Shown: positions 17,685 to 26,454, counted from the stretch's first letter. The stretch is 64,000 nt of DNA from Streptomyces sp. TSRI0281 (GCF_001905125.1 NZ_LWLE01000005.1:124001-188000), one strand, 5' to 3'. Notes: generated by a model from the letters alone, not told the origin. A program made the numbers and translations.

Positions 17685-19364
17685 TTAGTTTCTCCCTTCG
17701 GGGTTCTGGTAGATGCTGGCGGCCATTGATCCCAATTGCTTGTTGGCCTTTAGCGCCAGGTCGATCGCGTCGCTGACGCTGTTGCTGGGGACCGGGACAT
17801 TGTTCACATAGATAGCGAAGACGAGACGGTGACCATTTTTCGCGTCAACGTATCCTGCAAGCGCCTTGGTGGTGAGAGCCAGCTTGCCCTTGAAAGCGCC
17901 GACCAGGGTGCCGGTCTTCGCGCGAATGTGTCCTGCGGCAGGGTCGGTGTGCGCGATGACATCCGCGAGTGATCCATCGACACCCAGGCTCGGCATAGAG
18001 TCGTAGAAGGTGCTGAAGTCGCGACTGTGGGAAAGATGCCGCAGCAACTCCGTCTGTGCGGCTGGTGTGGCCTTGTCCCCGGTCAAGCCTTGGGCATCGA
18101 CGAGAGTGAACGAATTCGGGTCAATACCTGCGCCGGCGAGAAAGTTCCGCTCGATCTGCATTCCGTCGGCATAGGTGTGCTTGCCGTGATGGACTGCCAT
18201 CAGCGGTGGCAAGAGGTTGGCGCCGAGATTGTGGCTGACCTTATTGATCAACTTGGCGTATTCCCTGAAGGGCGGTGACGTGTACGTCGCCGAGACAGGC
18301 AAGGCCTTCACCTCCTCCGATGACGGAAGGTCGGAGCCGGGATTGGATCCGAGCGTCGGGGCGCTGACGGTGACACCATTCCGCTCAAGAGCCTCGATGA
18401 GTACAGTGCGGGCAAACGCTGCGGGGTCGGGTACTTGGAATGTCGCCACGAATGGTGCGGTGGCGTCAGCGGGCACCGAGCCTCGAACCCGGATGTGCCC
18501 GGGGGCGTTGCTTTCGGTCTTCACCGTCGGCTTCGTGCCGGCGGGCGTGGTTGTGACGTTTGCGTCGACGGTGAAGGCTGCCGTCTTGGGCCGCGAGTCG
18601 ACCTTCGCCGGGTTGCCGGGCGTGCCGGGCGTGATGAGCAGGTCAATGAGGTTGTCGTTGACCAGCGTTGGCGTGACGGGCGTCCCACCGATCGACACCG
18701 GGTCCCAGAGCCGGTTGTCGATGATCACGTTGCCGTCCACTTGACGGATGCCGCTTGCCGCGACCTGACGAGCCAGGTCATTGATGCCTGCCAGCGGGTC
18801 TTCCCGGGTGATGGTTGCCATTCCCGGCACGGCGTTTGCGTCGTAGTGGTCGAAGTCGGGGACGTCCAGTTGTCCTGCTGCAGTCGTCCGTCCGCCGAGA
18901 GTCAGATCGCCGCTTCCCACCATGACTAGGTTGCCCGTGAGTCGTCCGGCCTCCGATATCGAACCGCTGTGCACGATTGGCGTACGGAAACGGTGGTCGC
19001 TGCCGAGGTCGTCGAGGGCTGCACCTACCGCGAAGGTCTTGGCTGTCGATCCAGTCATGAACTTGGATTCGGTGTTCTTCGACTGGAGGACTTTTCCTGT
19101 CTTCAGGTCGGCGACCTGCACGCCCCAGTCGCCTGTTGCCCACGGTGAGGCATCCATGAGCTTTTGCAGCTCGGCGCTCACACCTAGAGCGTTCGGGGAC
19201 GCGGAATTCGAGTGATCCTTTGAGTCATTGGAGCACGCCGACATCGTGACGGCCGCAAGGGCCGATGCCACAGCTACTGCGGCTGCGCGGGTACGCAGCC
19301 GGCGTGAGCCGTATCCAGTAGCCTCCCGCCGTGTGGTTCCCGCCCTCGGATGGACTGCGGGCAT
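17685..19364 (-). CDS. dacB: D-alanyl-D-alanine carboxypeptidase/endopeptidase, PBP4 (S13) type
   Basis: 559 residues from the ATG at 19364, chosen because AAGGGAG lies just upstream; the frame is open to 19415. The N-terminal hydrophobic stretch ends in VTMSAC (Cys44), a weak lipobox, so it is an exported lipoprotein or anchored protein. The penicillin-binding motifs are complete: Ser106-Thr-Ala-Lys109 in TGSTAKTF, SHN in KVSHNLGANL, and KTG in RAKTGTLVGAFKG. The large domain insertion between the first two motifs is typical of peptidase S13. It trims or cleaves peptidoglycan cross-links outside the membrane. Codon use is less GC-biased than in the genes to either side. It lies in an envelope-stress-like cluster and may be under that system's control. 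Confidence 0.92.
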   Translation of the reverse strand: MPAVHPRAGTTRREATGYGSRRLRTRAAAVAVASALAAVTMSACSNDSKDHSNSASPNALGVSAELQKLMDASPWATGDWGVQVADLKTGKVLQSKNTESKFMTGSTAKTFAVGAALDDLGSDHRFRTPIVHSGSISEAGRLTGNLVMVGSGDLTLGGRTTAAGQLDVPDFDHYDANAVPGMATITREDPLAGINDLARQVAASGIRQVDGNVIIDNRLWDPVSIGGTPVTPTLVNDNLIDLLITPGTPGNPAKVDSRPKTAAFTVDANVTTTPAGTKPTVKTESNAPGHIRVRGSVPADATAPFVATFQVPDPAAFARTVLIEALERNGVTVSAPTLGSNPGSDLPSSEEVKALPVSATYTSPPFREYAKLINKVSHNLGANLLPPLMAVHHGKHTYADGMQIERNFLAGAGIDPNSFTLVDAQGLTGDKATPAAQTELLRHLSHSRDFSTFYDSMPSLGVDGSLADVIAHTDPAAGHIRAKTGTLVGAFKGKLALTTKALAGYVDAKNGHRLVFAIYVNNVPVPSNSVSDAIDLALKANKQLGSMAASIYQNPEGRN

Positions 19365-19442
19365 GGGCTCCCTTCGGATGCGATTTCGCATGAGATCAGG
19401 GACTTTCATAAACATTGCGAGGATACCTTTTCATTTCTAGCG

Positions 19443-19757
19443 TTAAACGAGGGGGCGCCATAAATGCCAGCGGTCGCGCTTTCGGCGATCGAGATACGCC
19501 AGCCCATGGAGCACGATTTCAAGAACGTAATGCCGATCCGCGCCACCGATAAATTCCTTTTCTGTCTTGATGGGATAGCCAAGGAATGTTCGGGAACCAG
19601 CGGAAACCACGGGTGCGCGACTCACTGCACTGCCAGTGGCGGTGCTCGCCCCGCTGAACCGGGCAACCATCGGACTCGTCCAGTCTGGCCGAAGGGAATC
19701 GCCCGAACAATGCGGGCAGCGGGAGAGAGCATGGTAGGGAAAACCCCCGTTCCTCAT
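19443..19757 (-). CDS. hypothetical small protein with a Cys-x2-Cys motif
   Basis: Open frame of about 104 residues from an ATG at 19757 (a TTG at 19763 is in the same frame). It begins directly after the stop of the DUF4097 lipoprotein gene and ends in RRKRDRWHLWRPLV. SRCPHCSG could be half of a zinc ribbon. There is no family match by eye. Its position in line with the lipoprotein gene, filling the gap before dacB, is the main support. It may equally be non-coding. Confidence 0.33.
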   Translation of the reverse strand: MRNGGFPYHALSRCPHCSGDSLRPDWTSPMVARFSGASTATGSAVSRAPVVSAGSRTFLGYPIKTEKEFIGGADRHYVLEIVLHGLAYLDRRKRDRWHLWRPLV

Positions 19758-19763
19758 ATCCAA

Positions 19764-20525
19764 CTAAGGCGCCTCCCTCTTGCCGATGACGATGTCTCCG
19801 TTACGGGTGTGAATCCTCACGGCATGGTCACTTGTGTCGTCTTTCATGACATCCACTGTGATGTCGCCCTTCTTGGCGGCCGTGTCGACTGCGTATGTCA
19901 CCTCCGGCAGGCCGAGCCGAACGTCGCCGTCCTGGCTTCGCACATCGACGAGGTCAGGTGCGGAGACGAAGTTCAGCTCGTTGTCGCCGTTCCGTGAGGT
20001 GACAGTGACCGACCTTGCGGAGATCCTGTCGCCCTCGATGGTTCCGTCGCGGCCTTCCAGATCCAGATGGGGCCCGCTGAGGTCCGACAACCGCATGTCG
20101 CCGGCTTTGGCCGAGAAATCTGCGGTGAAGCCCGTGGCTTCAACAAGACCCTTGTCGTTCTCGGCAATGATCGCGACGTCGCGCGGTACCTTCACGGTGT
20201 ACTTCGCACCGCAGTTGACGGAGAGACCCGTGCAATCCAGCGAGAGCGTGAGAACGCCCCCTTCGAGCTTCCATCCGGATTCTATTTCGCCGCCTACTTT
20301 CGTACCGCTGACCTGCCGCGTCACCCGAACGCCCTTGACATCGGCGGCTACGAGTTCCAGGTCGGCCGAGTCGGACTTCACGGTCAGGCTGTCCCCACTG
20401 AAATCAAACATTTTCGATTCCACGACTGTGTTCGCCGGGGCACCGTCCGGGCTGCATCCCGTTGCTGCGACAGCGAGGATCGCGACGCCCCCGAGGGCGA
20501 GCACAGTGTGAGGCTTCATGCCCAT
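19764..20525 (-). CDS. DUF4097 (LiaG-like) lipoprotein
   Basis: 253 residues. The start MGMKPHTVLALGGVAILAVAATGC has a lipobox (AATGC, Cys24) right after the hydrophobic core, so it should be a membrane-anchored lipoprotein. The rest is a right-handed beta-repeat of the DUF4097 type: short repeated strands such as SLTVKSDSADLELVAADVKG, SVTVTSRNGDNELN, VDVRSQDGDVRLGLPE and VRIHTRNGDIVIGK. DUF4097 is also found in Bacillus LiaG, which is encoded with the LiaFSR cell-envelope stress system. Here it is encoded beside an ABC transporter and a NarL-type kinase/regulator pair, which fits an envelope-sensing role. Its ligand is unknown. Confidence 0.8.
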   Translation of the reverse strand: MGMKPHTVLALGGVAILAVAATGCSPDGAPANTVVESKMFDFSGDSLTVKSDSADLELVAADVKGVRVTRQVSGTKVGGEIESGWKLEGGVLTLSLDCTGLSVNCGAKYTVKVPRDVAIIAENDKGLVEATGFTADFSAKAGDMRLSDLSGPHLDLEGRDGTIEGDRISARSVTVTSRNGDNELNFVSAPDLVDVRSQDGDVRLGLPEVTYAVDTAAKKGDITVDVMKDDTSDHAVRIHTRNGDIVIGKREAP

Positions 20526-20697
20526 TGATTCATTCCTTCATAATTCTGGACATGCAGGTGACGCATGCCGTTCATGGTGGTGGTTGGTTCGAAGGACGCG
20601 ATCGCGTCGGTGGCGAGTTCGTTCCGTGGAATCAGCAGGCAACCTGAATACCGGCCGGGCGATTCTGCCGTCGCGGCGGTACGGACGTCGCCCTGCT

Positions 20698-22038
20698 TCA
20701 CGAGCGCAGAGCCCGGGCTGCGACCGTGCGCGACACACGGGCGGCTTGGAGGGCCAGAGCGAGGCAGGTGGTCACGAGCGTCACGCCGGCGAGCACGCCG
20801 AGAGTCGCCCAGGGGAGGCCGTCCAGAACCCGGACGACGCTGATCTCGGCGCCCACGGCGATAGTGGCACTCGTCACCGCGATGGCGATCGCGCCGAAGA
20901 CGATCGCCGTCCCCGCGTAGATCACTCCCTCATAGATCGTTGATCGGGTGACCACACCTGGTCGCGCACCGGCGACCGTCACGATGGCGGAATCACGTGT
21001 GCGCTCCCGCCCGACCAGAGCGATCACAGCAAGGCCGCCGACCCAGGACACGACGAAGACCCAGCCCAGCACGACCAGGACATCGCCCAGCCCGGCGGTG
21101 CTTCCGGGCATGACGTTCCCCATGACCATGAAGAGTCCGACGAACGACAAGGAGAGGGCGAAGGGCAGCACCGTGGCGACGCTTCTCGCCGCGCGGGTGC
21201 GGCACGATTGCACGGCAAGGTGCCAGGCGACACCGCGCGAGGGCACGAGTGCGGTCCAGAACCTCATCAGAGGTGTGAGCACCCACGGCCCCATCAGCAG
21301 CAACAGGCAGATGAGAAAGAGGTCGCCGGCGAAAGCGAAGGCCGTCCGCTGTTCGATCCCGCCCTCGAGTTCGAGTCCCAGCCCGGGAATCCACATCCCG
21401 ACCACACCGGCGAGGAGGAAGAGGGCGAGAACGCTGCGCGTGACGCCGGGCCGCGCCGGTGGATCGGAGAGGTCTCGGAACGCGCGCATCTCCGGTGTCT
21501 TGGCGGCACGGCGCGTGACTCCCCAGCCGCCGAGCAGACACGGAACCACCCCGGACAGCACGCTCGCCCCGACGTGCCAGAGGTGGAATCCGGCCGTGGC
21601 TCCGTGCAGGTCGAGTCCCGTGGTCGTCCATTGTGCGAGGGCGGTGCTCGCGACGAGAGGGGCCAGCGGTACTGCCAGCGCGCCGGCTGCAGCGCCGAGC
21701 ACGACCAGTTCCGTACGCAGAATGAATCTGATGCGATTGCGAGGGATCCCGAGGATCGCCCACAGGGCATGATCGCGTCGCTGGGTCGTCAAGGTCAGAC
21801 CGACGGTGGATGCGACGATGCCCACGGCGGCAAGCACGGTGAAGAAGACGATGTTGCCGCCGAGCGCGATCGACGCGGAGACCATCCGCGCGTCACCCGC
21901 CGCCCGCGCTGTCGAGACGGCGGTGAACATGGCGATGACCGAGCCCGCTGCGCATGCCGCACCGACCACTGCGCACAAGAACGTCCACAACCACATGGAC
22001 GCCTGCATCCGAATGTCCGACAGGACAAGTCGCATCAC
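20698..22038 (-). CDS. FtsX-like ABC transporter permease
   Basis: 446 residues with about eight to ten hydrophobic segments. The first helix (WLWTFLCAVVGAACAAGSV) is followed by a periplasmic-loop region much shorter than in MacB. The segment TLTTQRRDHALWAILGIPRNRIRFIL is the cytoplasmic signature of the FtsX-like superfamily, which contacts the ATPase. A second repeat follows (QSCRTRAARSVATVLPF, VGRERTRDSAIVTVAGA). It overlaps the ATPase gene by four bases (ATGA), so the two form one transporter. BceB-like and MacB-like members move or sense antimicrobial peptides, which fits the adjacent two-component system. Confidence 0.88.
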   Translation of the reverse strand: MMRLVLSDIRMQASMWLWTFLCAVVGAACAAGSVIAMFTAVSTARAAGDARMVSASIALGGNIVFFTVLAAVGIVASTVGLTLTTQRRDHALWAILGIPRNRIRFILRTELVVLGAAAGALAVPLAPLVASTALAQWTTTGLDLHGATAGFHLWHVGASVLSGVVPCLLGGWGVTRRAAKTPEMRAFRDLSDPPARPGVTRSVLALFLLAGVVGMWIPGLGLELEGGIEQRTAFAFAGDLFLICLLLLMGPWVLTPLMRFWTALVPSRGVAWHLAVQSCRTRAARSVATVLPFALSLSFVGLFMVMGNVMPGSTAGLGDVLVVLGWVFVVSWVGGLAVIALVGRERTRDSAIVTVAGARPGVVTRSTIYEGVIYAGTAIVFGAIAIAVTSATIAVGAEISVVRVLDGLPWATLGVLAGVTLVTTCLALALQAARVSRTVAARALRS

Positions 22039-22814
22039 GACGCCTGCTCCCCCGCTTCGTCCTCCGACTGCGCCGCGAGGACGGCATCGCTCACCGCGTG
22101 GGAGTCGCCACCAGGAATGACGGCGTGCACTTGCCCGGACCCCAGCACCACGACCTGGTCAGCACGTGCGGCCGCATGAGGGTCGTGTGTGACCATGAGG
22201 ACCGTGGTTCCCTGCGCGGGAAGTGCCTGCAGCCAATCGAGCACGACGTGACCCGACTTGAGGTCGAGCGCGCCGGTCGGCTCGTCGGCGAAGACGATCC
22301 GCGGCTGATTCGCGACGACCCGGGCCACCGCGACGCGCTGGCGTTCACCTCCGGAGAGCCGGTCGGGGCGCCGCCGCGCGTGCTGGGCGATACCGAGCCT
22401 CGACATGGCGTCGCCGACCCTCGACCTGGGCACCCGATGGCCAGCGAGTCGCGCCGGCAGGGCGATGTTATCCTCGACCGTCAGCGAGCTGACGAGGTTG
22501 TACTCCTGGAAGATGAATCCGACGTTCTCACTGCGGAATGCGGCCTGCTTGCGAGGGGGGAGCGACAGGATATCCGTTCCCAGGACCTCGATGGAACCCG
22601 CGGTCGCTTGCTCCAGACCAGCAATGCAGAGCAGAAGCGTCGACTTGCCCGACCCGGAGGGGCCGACGATGGCGGTCAGCCGGCCTTCGGGAATGTCCAG
22701 GTCGATATCGTGCAGGACGCGCGCCGTCTCGCGTCGACGGCCCGGAACGGGGAAGTCCATATGAAGGCCGCGCGAACGGATGCACGGCACGGAAGCAGCA
22801 GCTGAGATAGGCAT
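22035..22814 (-). CDS. ABC transporter ATP-binding protein (LolD/BceA type)
   Basis: The start is uncertain; the ATG at 22814 gives 259 residues, and an upstream in-frame start at 22847 exists. It has Walker A GPSGSGKSTLL, a Q-loop in GFIFQEYNLV, signature LSGGERQRVAVARV, Walker B RIVFADEPTGALD and the H-loop VTHDPHA. This is the short ATPase that pairs with FtsX-like permeases, and it is coupled to the permease by a four-base overlap. The start lies about 50 bases from the 24-bp palindrome shared with the divergent kinase gene, so the operon is probably controlled there. Confidence 0.92.
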   Translation of the reverse strand: MPISAAASVPCIRSRGLHMDFPVPGRRRETARVLHDIDLDIPEGRLTAIVGPSGSGKSTLLLCIAGLEQATAGSIEVLGTDILSLPPRKQAAFRSENVGFIFQEYNLVSSLTVEDNIALPARLAGHRVPRSRVGDAMSRLGIAQHARRRPDRLSGGERQRVAVARVVANQPRIVFADEPTGALDLKSGHVVLDWLQALPAQGTTVLMVTHDPHAAARADQVVVLGSGQVHAVIPGGDSHAVSDAVLAAQSEDEAGEQAS

Positions 22815-22866
22815 GCATCGAGCAAAGCAGGGCACGGCGGGAGCCACACGGGTGCCTGCACTGGTT

Positions 22867-22890
22867 AAAGGTAGACCTAGGTCTACCTTT
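22867..22890. promoter_or_regulatory. perfect 24-bp palindrome in the divergent promoter region
   Basis: AAAGGTAGACCT (22867-22878) is followed directly by its exact reverse complement (22879-22890). It lies between the ABC operon and the sensor-kinase gene. A perfect 24-base dyad with no spacer is a strong candidate binding site for a dimeric regulator, most simply the NarL-type response regulator encoded next to it. Confidence 0.72.
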
Positions 22891-22913
22891 TACGCGATCC
22901 ACAGTATGTGACA

Positions 22914-24095
22914 ATGGCGGGCATGGCGCAGATTCGTATTGCCCGGAGGGTGCTGACGGAATGCATCGCGGCAATGGCTTTTCCGATTCTGCTGCTATCC
23001 ATTCTCGTTTCGCCGGTCTCGGCCCCGGTGGTGGCGGAGACGGACCGTTCGAGAGCCCGGTGGTGCGGCGTCGAGACGATGCCCCTGAAACCCTCTGACC
23101 ACAGCTGGGCCCAGTGGGTAGCACTCCGGCTGCGTTCACGGTCAATGTGGCGCACCGACCTCCCGGTTTTCGTGACCGCCGTGCTCCTGTCCGCGCTGTC
23201 ACTGCTGGTGGCCTTCTTCGGATTCATCGGCGCTGCCGCTCTGGTGTTCTCCCCCGTCTTCTGGCTCTTCGGCATCGCCGCGCAGGTCGGTCCATTCACC
23301 CCTGAATCCGTTAGGGAAACCCTCCTGGCGATGCCCGCAGGCATCGTTCTCGGCGCGGTCACCACGACCGTACTGACCGGCACATCATTTCTTCGCGACC
23401 TTCTCCTGCGCACCCTCTCCAGAAGCCGGGACCCGGATCTGCTCGCGAAACTGGAGGAGCTCCGGACCAGTCGGGCTTCGCTGACCGCGGCCTTCGAATT
23501 CGAGCGACAGCGCATCGAACGCGATCTGCACGACGGCGCCCAACAGGAACTCGTCGCCGTCGTCATGCGTCTCGGGATGCTGGAAGCCACGGCCACGACC
23601 GCAGCCGCCGACCAGGAACGAATCGTGCGGCTGGCACGGCAGGCCCAGGTTCACGCGGAGCGCGCACTCGAACGGCTGAGGGACACGGTGCGCGAAATCC
23701 ATCCCCGTGAACTGAGCGACCTCGGTCTCATCGCCGCCGTCCGCGAGCTGGCCGCGCGATCGCCTTTGCGGGTCGAATTGAACAGCACCGGCGATGACGC
23801 CCAGCTTTCGTCACCGACTGCGACCGCCGTATACTTCACGGTGTCCGAAGCCCTGACGAACATCTCGAAACACGCAGGTGTGGGAAGCGCTCGGATCGAC
23901 CTACGATGCGCCACGACCGACGTACACGTGCGTGTGCACGACGATGGTGTCGGCGGTGCGAGAATCTATGCGGGCTCCGGGCTCGCCGGACTGCGCGAGC
24001 GAATGCGAAGTGTCGGCGGGAATCTCGAAATTCTCAGCCCACCGGGTGGCGGGACGCTGGTTGTGGCGTCCGCTCCCAGCCAACCGCCATGGTGA
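22914..24095 (+). CDS. sensor histidine kinase, NarL family (HisKA_3)
   Basis: About 393 residues. The start is unclear: GTG 22908, ATG 22914 and ATG 22923 are in frame, and a later ATG near 23081 (MPLKPSDHSW) is possible. The N-terminal half has hydrophobic segments (VTAVLLSALSLLVAFFGFIGAAALVF and one before and after it), making a membrane sensor with little extracellular mass. The dimerisation domain contains the phosphorylated His in ERDLHDGAQQELVAVV. The ATPase domain follows (SEALTNISKHAG, DDGVGGA, GSGLAGLRERM). Such intramembrane-sensing kinases with ABC transporters detect envelope stress or peptide antibiotics. The response-regulator gene starts 36 bases later. Confidence 0.9.
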   Translation: MAGMAQIRIARRVLTECIAAMAFPILLLSILVSPVSAPVVAETDRSRARWCGVETMPLKPSDHSWAQWVALRLRSRSMWRTDLPVFVTAVLLSALSLLVAFFGFIGAAALVFSPVFWLFGIAAQVGPFTPESVRETLLAMPAGIVLGAVTTTVLTGTSFLRDLLLRTLSRSRDPDLLAKLEELRTSRASLTAAFEFERQRIERDLHDGAQQELVAVVMRLGMLEATATTAAADQERIVRLARQAQVHAERALERLRDTVREIHPRELSDLGLIAAVRELAARSPLRVELNSTGDDAQLSSPTATAVYFTVSEALTNISKHAGVGSARIDLRCATTDVHVRVHDDGVGGARIYAGSGLAGLRERMRSVGGNLEILSPPGGGTLVVASAPSQPPW

Positions 24096-24131
24096 TAAAT
24101 TGAAGCAGGACGTTCCCCGGGGAGGGGGGTC

Positions 24132-24797
24132 ATGAGAATTGTTCTGGCAGATGACAGCGTGCTGATAAGGGCCGGCATCCGGGAAATTTTGACCTCCCAC
24201 GCTCATGATGTCATCCGCGAATGCGAGGACGCCGACGAACTGGTTGCCGCAGTCGACGAGCTGGTGCATGCCGGAGCCGCCCCGAACATGGTGATCACGG
24301 ATGTCCGCATGCCCCCCCAAAACACCGACGACGGACTGCGTGCCGCGATCGATCTGCGCTCCCGGCACCGGGACCTGCCGGTGTTGGTTCTCTCCGCCTA
24401 CGTCACGGGCCCCTATGTGAGGGAGCTTCTGAACGGCCCGGGTGCCGACGGAGCCGTCGGGTACCTGCTCAAGGAGAAAGTGGGCAGAGTCGCCGACTTC
24501 CTGCGAGCTGTCGAGACGGTCTCCGCAGGTGGCGTCGTGATCGACCCCGAGGTTGTTCGCCACGTCACCCGCGCGAACTCGCCCCAGGGGCCGCTTGCCC
24601 GGCTCACCGCTCGTGAAAGGGAAGTGCTCGCCCACATGGCCGAAGGGCGCTCCAACGCAGAAATCGCGACGGAGCTGTTTCTTTCCGGCGCTGCCGTGAG
24701 TAAGCATGTGGCGAACGTTTTCGTGAAGCTCGGCATGCCTCCCGACGAGGACAACCGACGCGTCAAGGCCATTCTGGCCTGGTTCGAATACAACTGA
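24132..24797 (+). CDS. response regulator, NarL/LuxR family
   Basis: 221 residues; the ATG is preceded by GGGGAGGGG. Receiver domain 1-120 has MRIVLADDSVLIRAG, phospho-acceptor Asp in MVITDVRMPP, VLVLSAY and the Lys in GYLLKEKVG. The C-terminal LuxR HTH is LTAREREVLAHMAEGRSNAEIATELFLS with AVSKHVANVFVKLGM. It is the cognate partner of the kinase directly upstream. The 24-bp palindrome at 22867 is the most likely target. Confidence 0.94.
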   Translation: MRIVLADDSVLIRAGIREILTSHAHDVIRECEDADELVAAVDELVHAGAAPNMVITDVRMPPQNTDDGLRAAIDLRSRHRDLPVLVLSAYVTGPYVRELLNGPGADGAVGYLLKEKVGRVADFLRAVETVSAGGVVIDPEVVRHVTRANSPQGPLARLTAREREVLAHMAEGRSNAEIATELFLSGAAVSKHVANVFVKLGMPPDEDNRRVKAILAWFEYN

Positions 24798-24937
24798 GGA
24801 CTGGCCCCCGGGCACCGTCCAGCAGCTCCCACAGCTCCGTGAGCCCCGCGCCGGTGCCGCAGGTCCTGCGACGGGACCCGGCCCACCCTCACCGCCTGCT
24901 GCGCGCGGGTGCGTACCCGGCCAGGTCCGACGCAGGG

Positions 24938-24973
24938 CACACGTACCCTCTCCGGCACACGTACCCTCTCCGG
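24938..24973. repeat. two tandem copies of an 18-bp unit
   Basis: CACACGTACCCTCTCCGG occurs twice head to tail (24938-24955, 24956-24973), followed by a third partial start. It lies just past the transposase remnant in the non-coding end of the envelope module and looks like a slippage or excision scar. Confidence 0.75.
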
Positions 24974-24989
24974 CACGGGTCCGAACGAC

Positions 24990-25124
24990 GAGGGCCCGAT
25001 GCCAGGTGCCGTCCCGCTGCCACCGGCGGGACACGCCGTAGACCTGGCCCCACGGCCCGTGCCCGGCAGACAACACCGGCTCCGGCGCCGCCCACTGCTC
25101 GTCAGCGAGATCTCCCCGCCCCAT
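24990..25124 (-). mobile_element. IS5-family transposase remnant (DUF4096 end)
   Basis: Reading from an ATG at 25124 on the minus strand gives MGRGDLADEQWAAPEPVLSA, then, after an apparent loss of about 40 codons, GPWGQVYGVSRRWQRDGTWH. Both pieces match the conserved N-terminus of actinobacterial IS5/IS1647-type transposases, where the first is normally followed by the GRPPKW region. The catalytic part is gone. It marks the right side of the less GC-rich module. No terminal inverted repeats were identified. Confidence 0.65.
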
Positions 25125-25169
25125 GAACCGAGATCCTTTACCGCTTCGGATCCGCTTTCGCCGCACGAA

Positions 25170-26450
25170 CTAGAGGTAGGTGGCGGCCGTGACGCAGAAG
25201 CCGCCGAGGGCGACGGCCCAGACGTACGGAAGGGTGCGGAGCATCACTTGCTGCGGAGTGACCCCCGCGTACTGGGCGCTCCACACGGTCTGGGTGCTGG
25301 TGGGGTCGGCCACGCCGAAGACCTGGTTGTACGAGGTGGCGAGGCCGAGGACCGCCATGGCGGGGTAGATCCCGGCGGCGATGAGGACACCCGCGATGCC
25401 CGCGCCCAGACCGAAGACATTCAGCGGACCGCGGTAGAGGCAGAGCGGGACGAGCAGTGTGAAGACGAGGACGAACAGCACCGCGTTCTGGGGGCTGACT
25501 GCCTTGACCAGCGGTTCGAGCGCCTCGACGGCACCGGGCAGCTTCACCGCGGCGAGCAGGATGCCGATGGCGATGAAGAGGGCGATCGGCGGGGCGGCGA
25601 CCTCGAAGCCGCCGTAGAGCGTGCGCAGCAGCCTCTTGTTCATCCCGCCGGGGCGGGTGGTGGTGACCAGTGCGTAGAGCACTCCGGCGAGCAGCGAGGG
25701 GATGATCGGCACGTCGAGGCCGAGGGCGAGGACCAGGGGGACGAGCGGGGTGATCAGGGCGTACCAGGGGGCGTCGCCGAGCTTCGCCCGCCGTGAGAGG
25801 GGCTTGGCCGTCGCGGACCTGAAGGCCCAGGCGTGTTCGACGCCCCGGCGGCGGGACTCCACAAGAACGAAGAGGACCGCGGCGACGAGTGCGAAGGGGA
25901 ACAGCTTGATCATGAAGCCGCGGACGGTCGGGACCGGCAGTTCGAGGGCGGTGGAGAAGAACTGCCAGACCGGCAGCTCGAAGGGGATGCCGACGGCGAT
26001 GCCCATGAGGATGGTGCCCGCCGCGGTGACCTTGGGGATGCCGACCGCGATCATCGCGGGGATGCCGATGATCCCGGCGAGCATCGCGGCGGGTGCGGAA
26101 CCGGTGACGGTTCCGACGAGGGCGGAGACGCCGAGAACTCCGAGTGCGACCACGCTGGGGCGGTCGCCGCCGAATTCGATGATCTTCCTGACGAGGGTGC
26201 CGGCGATGCCGGTCTCGTCGAGGAGCTTGCCGAGCCAGGAGCCGAGCAGTACGGCGATCATGGTGGCGGCGAGGGTGGGCGCGCCCTCCTGGAGGACGGT
26301 TAGGAGCACACTTCCCTTCCCGGTGAGCGGGGCACCGGCGACCACGGCGATGGCGACGGCGAGCAGCACCAGGGCGAAGGCGGTGGGAAGTCTGCGGGTG
26401 AGCATCGCGGCGACACCGGCCGCCATGATGAGCAGGATGACGAGACCCAT
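25170..26450 (-). CDS. GntP/DcuC-like permease of the ion transporter superfamily
   Basis: 426 residues, almost all hydrophobic, about 11-12 membrane helices in two related halves, as in gluconate, citrate and C4-dicarboxylate symporters. Landmark segments are LLGSWLGKLLDETGIAGTLV, GTVTGSAPAAMLAGIIGIP and LCLYRGPLNVFGLGAGIAG, resembling re-entrant-loop regions. It is the last gene of a five-gene minus-strand operon behind a LacI regulator and starts four bases after the preceding stop. It should import the organic acid or amide degraded by the neighbouring enzymes. The substrate is unknown. Confidence 0.78.
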   Translation of the reverse strand: MGLVILLIMAAGVAAMLTRRLPTAFALVLLAVAIAVVAGAPLTGKGSVLLTVLQEGAPTLAATMIAVLLGSWLGKLLDETGIAGTLVRKIIEFGGDRPSVVALGVLGVSALVGTVTGSAPAAMLAGIIGIPAMIAVGIPKVTAAGTILMGIAVGIPFELPVWQFFSTALELPVPTVRGFMIKLFPFALVAAVLFVLVESRRRGVEHAWAFRSATAKPLSRRAKLGDAPWYALITPLVPLVLALGLDVPIIPSLLAGVLYALVTTTRPGGMNKRLLRTLYGGFEVAAPPIALFIAIGILLAAVKLPGAVEALEPLVKAVSPQNAVLFVLVFTLLVPLCLYRGPLNVFGLGAGIAGVLIAAGIYPAMAVLGLATSYNQVFGVADPTSTQTVWSAQYAGVTPQQVMLRTLPYVWAVALGGFCVTAATYL

Positions 26451-26454
26451 GGCG

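Noticed and set aside
23901..25166. 421-residue minus-strand frame across the two-component genes
   Set aside because: Only its first part (25124-24990) has meaning, as a transposase remnant; the remainder is antisense to the response regulator and kinase genes.
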